Shown here: in pieces, positions 23,087-23,095 of the stretch
How the letters are laid out: each line of letters begins with the position of its first letter
Numbering within the stretch: position 1 is the stretch's first letter
Origin: CAZYWA01 sp964650975 [NCBI: uncultured bacterium]
Lineage (GTDB): Bacteria; JADJOY01
Assembly (NCBI GenBank): GCA_964650975.1
Contig: CAZYWA010000055.1
Location: 1-23,095 of the forward strand
Direction: 5' to 3'
Length of the DNA: 23,095 nt
Program-made: the position numbers and the translations under genes
The notes under the pieces: generated by a model
The model's input: the letters and a program-made list of their open reading frames with translations, nothing else
Database searches by the model: none
What the model was told of the DNA's origin: nothing

Positions 23087-23095
23087 AGCCCAAGA

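Overview
The window is a dense, very GC-rich bacterial locus devoted to flagellar motility, chemotaxis and two-component signalling. It has no transposase, tRNA, rRNA or CRISPR that I can see. A MotA/MotB stator pair, a CheY-CheA-CheW-receptor operon, three sigma-54 enhancer-binding proteins (EBPs) and candidate -24/-12 and sigma-28-like promoters point to a motile Gram-negative (diderm) bacterium with a sigma-54/sigma-28 flagellar hierarchy of the Vibrio/Pseudomonas FlrABC/FleQSR kind. The strong G/C preference at third codon positions fits a myxobacterial or deltaproteobacterial lineage or an uncultured phylum such as Eisenbacteria. The sequence alone does not settle this.

Layout. Minus strand, 1-3948: operon read STAS protein > cheY > cheA > cheW > PAS-type methyl-accepting chemotaxis protein (cut by the window edge), behind an excellent sigma-54 promoter at 4025-4039. 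The cheA reading frame is broken inside the P1 domain near 3070. Minus strand, 4330-8353: response regulator with a four-cysteine tail > Hpt protein > HDOD protein > hybrid histidine kinase, a complete phosphorelay set with a sigma-54-like site at 8390-8405. Minus strand, 8428-11265: HDOD protein > motA > motB, with a sigma-54-like site before the HDOD gene (11345-11360) and a sigma-28-like site before motA (10355-10382).

Plus strand, 11500-16522, divergent from the previous unit: a coiled-coil protein with a GGDEF-like domain lacking the GGDEF motif, a CheC/CheX-like protein fused to a receiver-like domain without a phospho-acceptor, an HDOD protein with a damaged HD motif, and a receiver-AAA+-Fis EBP. 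A strong hairpin follows. Plus strand, 17167-23086, after a 644-base intergenic region with a sigma-54 promoter: an EBP without receiver (FlrA/FleQ-like position), a secreted helical-repeat protein, a PAS histidine kinase (FlrB/FleS-like) and a receiver-AAA+-Fis EBP (FlrC/FleR-like). The first three are joined by 4-base overlaps.

How it fits together (inference): the EBPs would activate RpoN at the four -24/-12 sites in the window, switching on the chemotaxis operon, the phosphorelay operon, the stator operon and the regulatory operon itself. A sigma-28-type layer may act on motA and on the plus-strand HDOD/CheC-like operon. The most unusual part is that plus-strand operon, where three successive signalling proteins have each lost the hallmark residues of their domain.
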